Shown in pieces: positions 52,126 through 54,041 of a DNA stretch of 54,041 bases. The DNA lies in assembly GCA_014879575.1 (NCBI GenBank), contig JACSRU010000079.1, positions 1-54,041 of the forward strand. Reading direction: 5' to 3'. The position numbers and the translations under genes were made by a program. The notes beneath the pieces were generated by a model, which saw nothing but the letters and a program-made list of their open reading frames with translations, searched no databases and was not told where the DNA came from. How positions within the stretch are numbered: position 1 is the first letter of the stretch; each line of letters begins with the position of its first letter. This DNA is from Chthoniobacterales bacterium. GTDB taxonomy: Bacteria; Verrucomicrobiota; Verrucomicrobiia; Chthoniobacterales; Terrimicrobiaceae.

Positions 52126-53967
52126 ATGAAGCCACCCCGATTCAAACCCCTCGCCCTCGCCACCATCGGCCTTGCCTTGACCGCTGTATCATCGCCTGCG
52201 GCAACCTACACTTGGGATGGCGGAGGAGGAAATGGCAACTGGTCCACCGGAGCCAACTGGGTGGGTGACACCGCGCCTTCCGGGACGGGACACGTCCTCG
52301 TCTTTTCCGGGAACAGCCAAACAGCCTCCGCCAACAATGGCCTGCTTACCCAAGTGGGCGGCTTGACCTTCAGTGAGAACGCGGCGGCGTTTACTCTGAG
52401 CGGAAGCAACCTCACGCTCGGAGGGAATATTCTGAACAGCGGCACTGCCAAACAGACGATCTCTCTGAATCTGGCCTTGTCGGCTCACCGGGAGTTCAAT
52501 GCGCGGTATGGCGATATTGAGATCGGTGGCATCATCTCGGCAAATTACAATGTCCGCAAAACCGGTCTGGAAACCCTCACGCTGAGCGGAAGCAACACCT
52601 ACACGGGGTGGACCCAGGTGATGGCCGGACGGCTGGTTCTGGATGCCTCCACGGGAACCATCCCCGGCGGCACCTATGCCTTCCAACTGGGGCAGGTCAC
52701 CGGAGGCTACGACGTGGGAAACAATGCGGCCTTTGAGGTCAAGGGGGGAAACTACAACTGGAACCACACGCTCGGCGTTTACAACTACGGTGCCAACCGG
52801 GTGAAAGCTGGAGCCAATGTCGCCCTGACGTTCACGGATTTTACAAACACCCCCTACGGGACCATCAATTTTGATGTCGCCGCTGCGGGTTCCTCCATCG
52901 TTCTGACGGGAGCGGTGCCCTCGACCGGCGATCTCAACAGGATCCATCTGGCGACGGTCACCGATGGCACGAAAACCGGATTTGCCAGAAAGGACGGCAG
53001 CAACAACGTGGTGCGGTTTACCGATGGGGAGCTGACGGATCTATCGTCCAACCCGGCAACCAGCCAGAACACTCAGACCCGGCTCAATGGAAATCTGGTA
53101 CTGACTGCGAGCAAATCCGTCAATTCGCTGACCCTTCAGGGGGCGGGCGGCGGCACCATCAGCGGCGCAACCCAAGAGCTGACCGTGAGGGAGATTCTCA
53201 TGGAGGAAGGCGCGGGGAACTACGTGTTCTCCAATGCCCGGATCGTGCAGCACGGACTGGCCCCCGCCTTTGTCGCCGTGCATCAATACAGCACGAGCGG
53301 CACAATGATCTTTCATTCCGCCCTGCTGTCCAACGCCGCAACCCAGGGCTTCATCAAGACCGGCCCGGGGACCGTCCTCATCAGCAACGCCAGCAACAGC
53401 AACTACACCGGCGAGACCCGCGTTCAAAGCGGAAGGCTCGACCTGGACGGCACCCTGTCGGCCACCGGCGTCATGAGGGTTTTTGACGGGGCGACCCTTG
53501 CGGGCGGCGGAAGCTATGGCGCAACGACGACGGCCACCCGCGTCTATGCGGGCGGCACGCTCGCGGGCACGTCCACCTCCGCGCTCGCCATCAGCGGCTC
53601 GCTCACGCTGGAGTCCGACTCCGCGTTTGCCTTCACGCTGGGCTCGGGGTCGGATTACGTGTCCGTCACGGGAGCGGTGACCCTGCAAAGCAACGCGATC
53701 CTCCAACTCGCCGTTTCGGGCACCCCCGCCTTCGACACCCCGCTCTACCTGATTCGCAGCGGCACCAGCATCACCGGAAGCTTTGTGTATAACGGCGCAA
53801 CGATGGGCGATGGAGCCACCTTCTCGCTCGGCGGCTACGACTTTACCTATCGTCAGGACGCCGACGACATCTGGGTCACGGCCGTGCCGGAGCCGTCGGT
53901 GGCCGTGCTCGCTGGCCTCGGCGCGGTCGCTCTCCTTCTCCTGCGGCGGCGCACCCGCCTGATGTAG
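52126..53967 (+). CDS. Autotransporter-associated beta-strand repeat protein with PEP-CTERM tail (second)
   Basis: A 613-residue exported beta-helix protein. AAGGAA lies seven bases before ATG 52126. A signal peptide (1-25, cleavage near SPA-AT) is followed by TYTWDGGGGNGNWSTGANW, a typical start of this class, and repeats such as LTLSGSNTYTGWTQVMAGRL and ISNASNSNYTGETRVQSGRL. The end is VPEPSVAVLAGLGAVALLL plus RRRTR, a standard PEP-CTERM signal. Unlike the first such protein at 8.1 kb, it stops properly after the arginine cluster. Function is probably surface or matrix association. Confidence 0.9.
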   Translation: MKPPRFKPLALATIGLALTAVSSPAATYTWDGGGGNGNWSTGANWVGDTAPSGTGHVLVFSGNSQTASANNGLLTQVGGLTFSENAAAFTLSGSNLTLGGNILNSGTAKQTISLNLALSAHREFNARYGDIEIGGIISANYNVRKTGLETLTLSGSNTYTGWTQVMAGRLVLDASTGTIPGGTYAFQLGQVTGGYDVGNNAAFEVKGGNYNWNHTLGVYNYGANRVKAGANVALTFTDFTNTPYGTINFDVAAAGSSIVLTGAVPSTGDLNRIHLATVTDGTKTGFARKDGSNNVVRFTDGELTDLSSNPATSQNTQTRLNGNLVLTASKSVNSLTLQGAGGGTISGATQELTVREILMEEGAGNYVFSNARIVQHGLAPAFVAVHQYSTSGTMIFHSALLSNAATQGFIKTGPGTVLISNASNSNYTGETRVQSGRLDLDGTLSATGVMRVFDGATLAGGGSYGATTTATRVYAGGTLAGTSTSALAISGSLTLESDSAFAFTLGSGSDYVSVTGAVTLQSNAILQLAVSGTPAFDTPLYLIRSGTSITGSFVYNGATMGDGATFSLGGYDFTYRQDADDIWVTAVPEPSVAVLAGLGAVALLLLRRRTRLM

Positions 53968-53995
53968 GGCCAATCCCTCCAGAAGAGACGCCCTG

Positions 53996-54041
53996 CCCTG
54001 GAGGGACCAGCTCCGTCTGGTCCGTGGCGGTTGGCGGGGAT
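53996..54041. repeat. REP-like palindromic repeat, copy C (cut by window end)
   Basis: One complete unit (53996-54024) with perfect GGACCAG/CTGGTCC stem, preceded by CCAGAAGAGACGCC and followed by GTGGCGGTTGGCGGGGAT, both shared with copy B. The window ends here, so a second unit may follow. It lies 28 bases after the second PEP-CTERM gene, just as copy A lies beside the first. Confidence 0.85.

Overview
This 54 kb window reads as a chromosomal segment of a GC-rich member of the Verrucomicrobiota (PVC group). Three things point there: a complete planctomycete/verrucomicrobial-type bacterial microcompartment (BMC) locus, two large autotransporter-repeat proteins ending in PEP-CTERM sorting tails, and verrucomicrobial-style housekeeping genes. 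No rRNA, tRNA, CRISPR array or intact insertion sequence was recognised. Genus-level placement is not attempted.

Layout. 0-7 kb: an undecaprenyl-phosphate sugar transferase, aroD-trpD, queA, and a large protein fusing a glycoside-hydrolase-like barrel to a family 2 glycosyltransferase. 7-11 kb: two unassigned small genes and the first PEP-CTERM protein. 11-14 kb: ribBA, a small membrane protein and kamA, then rpsN on the other strand. 14.4-18.9 kb: a UvrD/Rep helicase, a D,D-carboxypeptidase, a TPR protein and proC. 19-21.5 kb: recA and a phosphofructokinase. 21.5-22.3 kb: two tandem paralogous lipoproteins.

22.4-30.6 kb, all on the minus strand: a BMC operon in transcription order deoR-type regulator, pduL, two BMC-H, ackA, a third BMC-H, BMC-P, CoA-acylating aldehyde dehydrogenase, two BMC-P, class II aldolase, and a lactate/malate dehydrogenase-like enzyme. 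By family knowledge this organelle cleaves a deoxysugar phosphate (fuculose- or rhamnulose-1-phosphate) to DHAP and lactaldehyde. The aldehyde is then oxidised to acyl-CoA, acyl-phosphate and acid with ATP formation.

30.6-36.4 kb: a TetR regulator divergent from a YbhG-YbhF-YbhS-YbhR-like ABC exporter. Most of the exporter has distinctly more C-ending, GC-rich codons than its surroundings. It is followed by a decayed AraC fragment. 36.8-44.2 kb: a SirB1-like protein, cinA, cutA, mnmA, a TPR membrane protein, a family 4 glycosyltransferase, trmB and an L,D-transpeptidase.

44.3-54 kb is an accessory carbohydrate region: a large glycosidase-like protein, a decayed REP-associated transposase inside repeats, a LacI regulator, an acetylxylan-esterase-like hydrolase, a truncated nucleotidyltransferase beside a small intact gene, a propeller-like protein of unknown function and a second PEP-CTERM autotransporter-repeat protein. 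A REP-like palindromic repeat occurs at 10.9, 47.1 and 54.0 kb. A related remnant with GGGACTGACCCC lies upstream of recA. A shared motif upstream of the esterase and of the propeller-like gene is a candidate operator for the LacI regulator.
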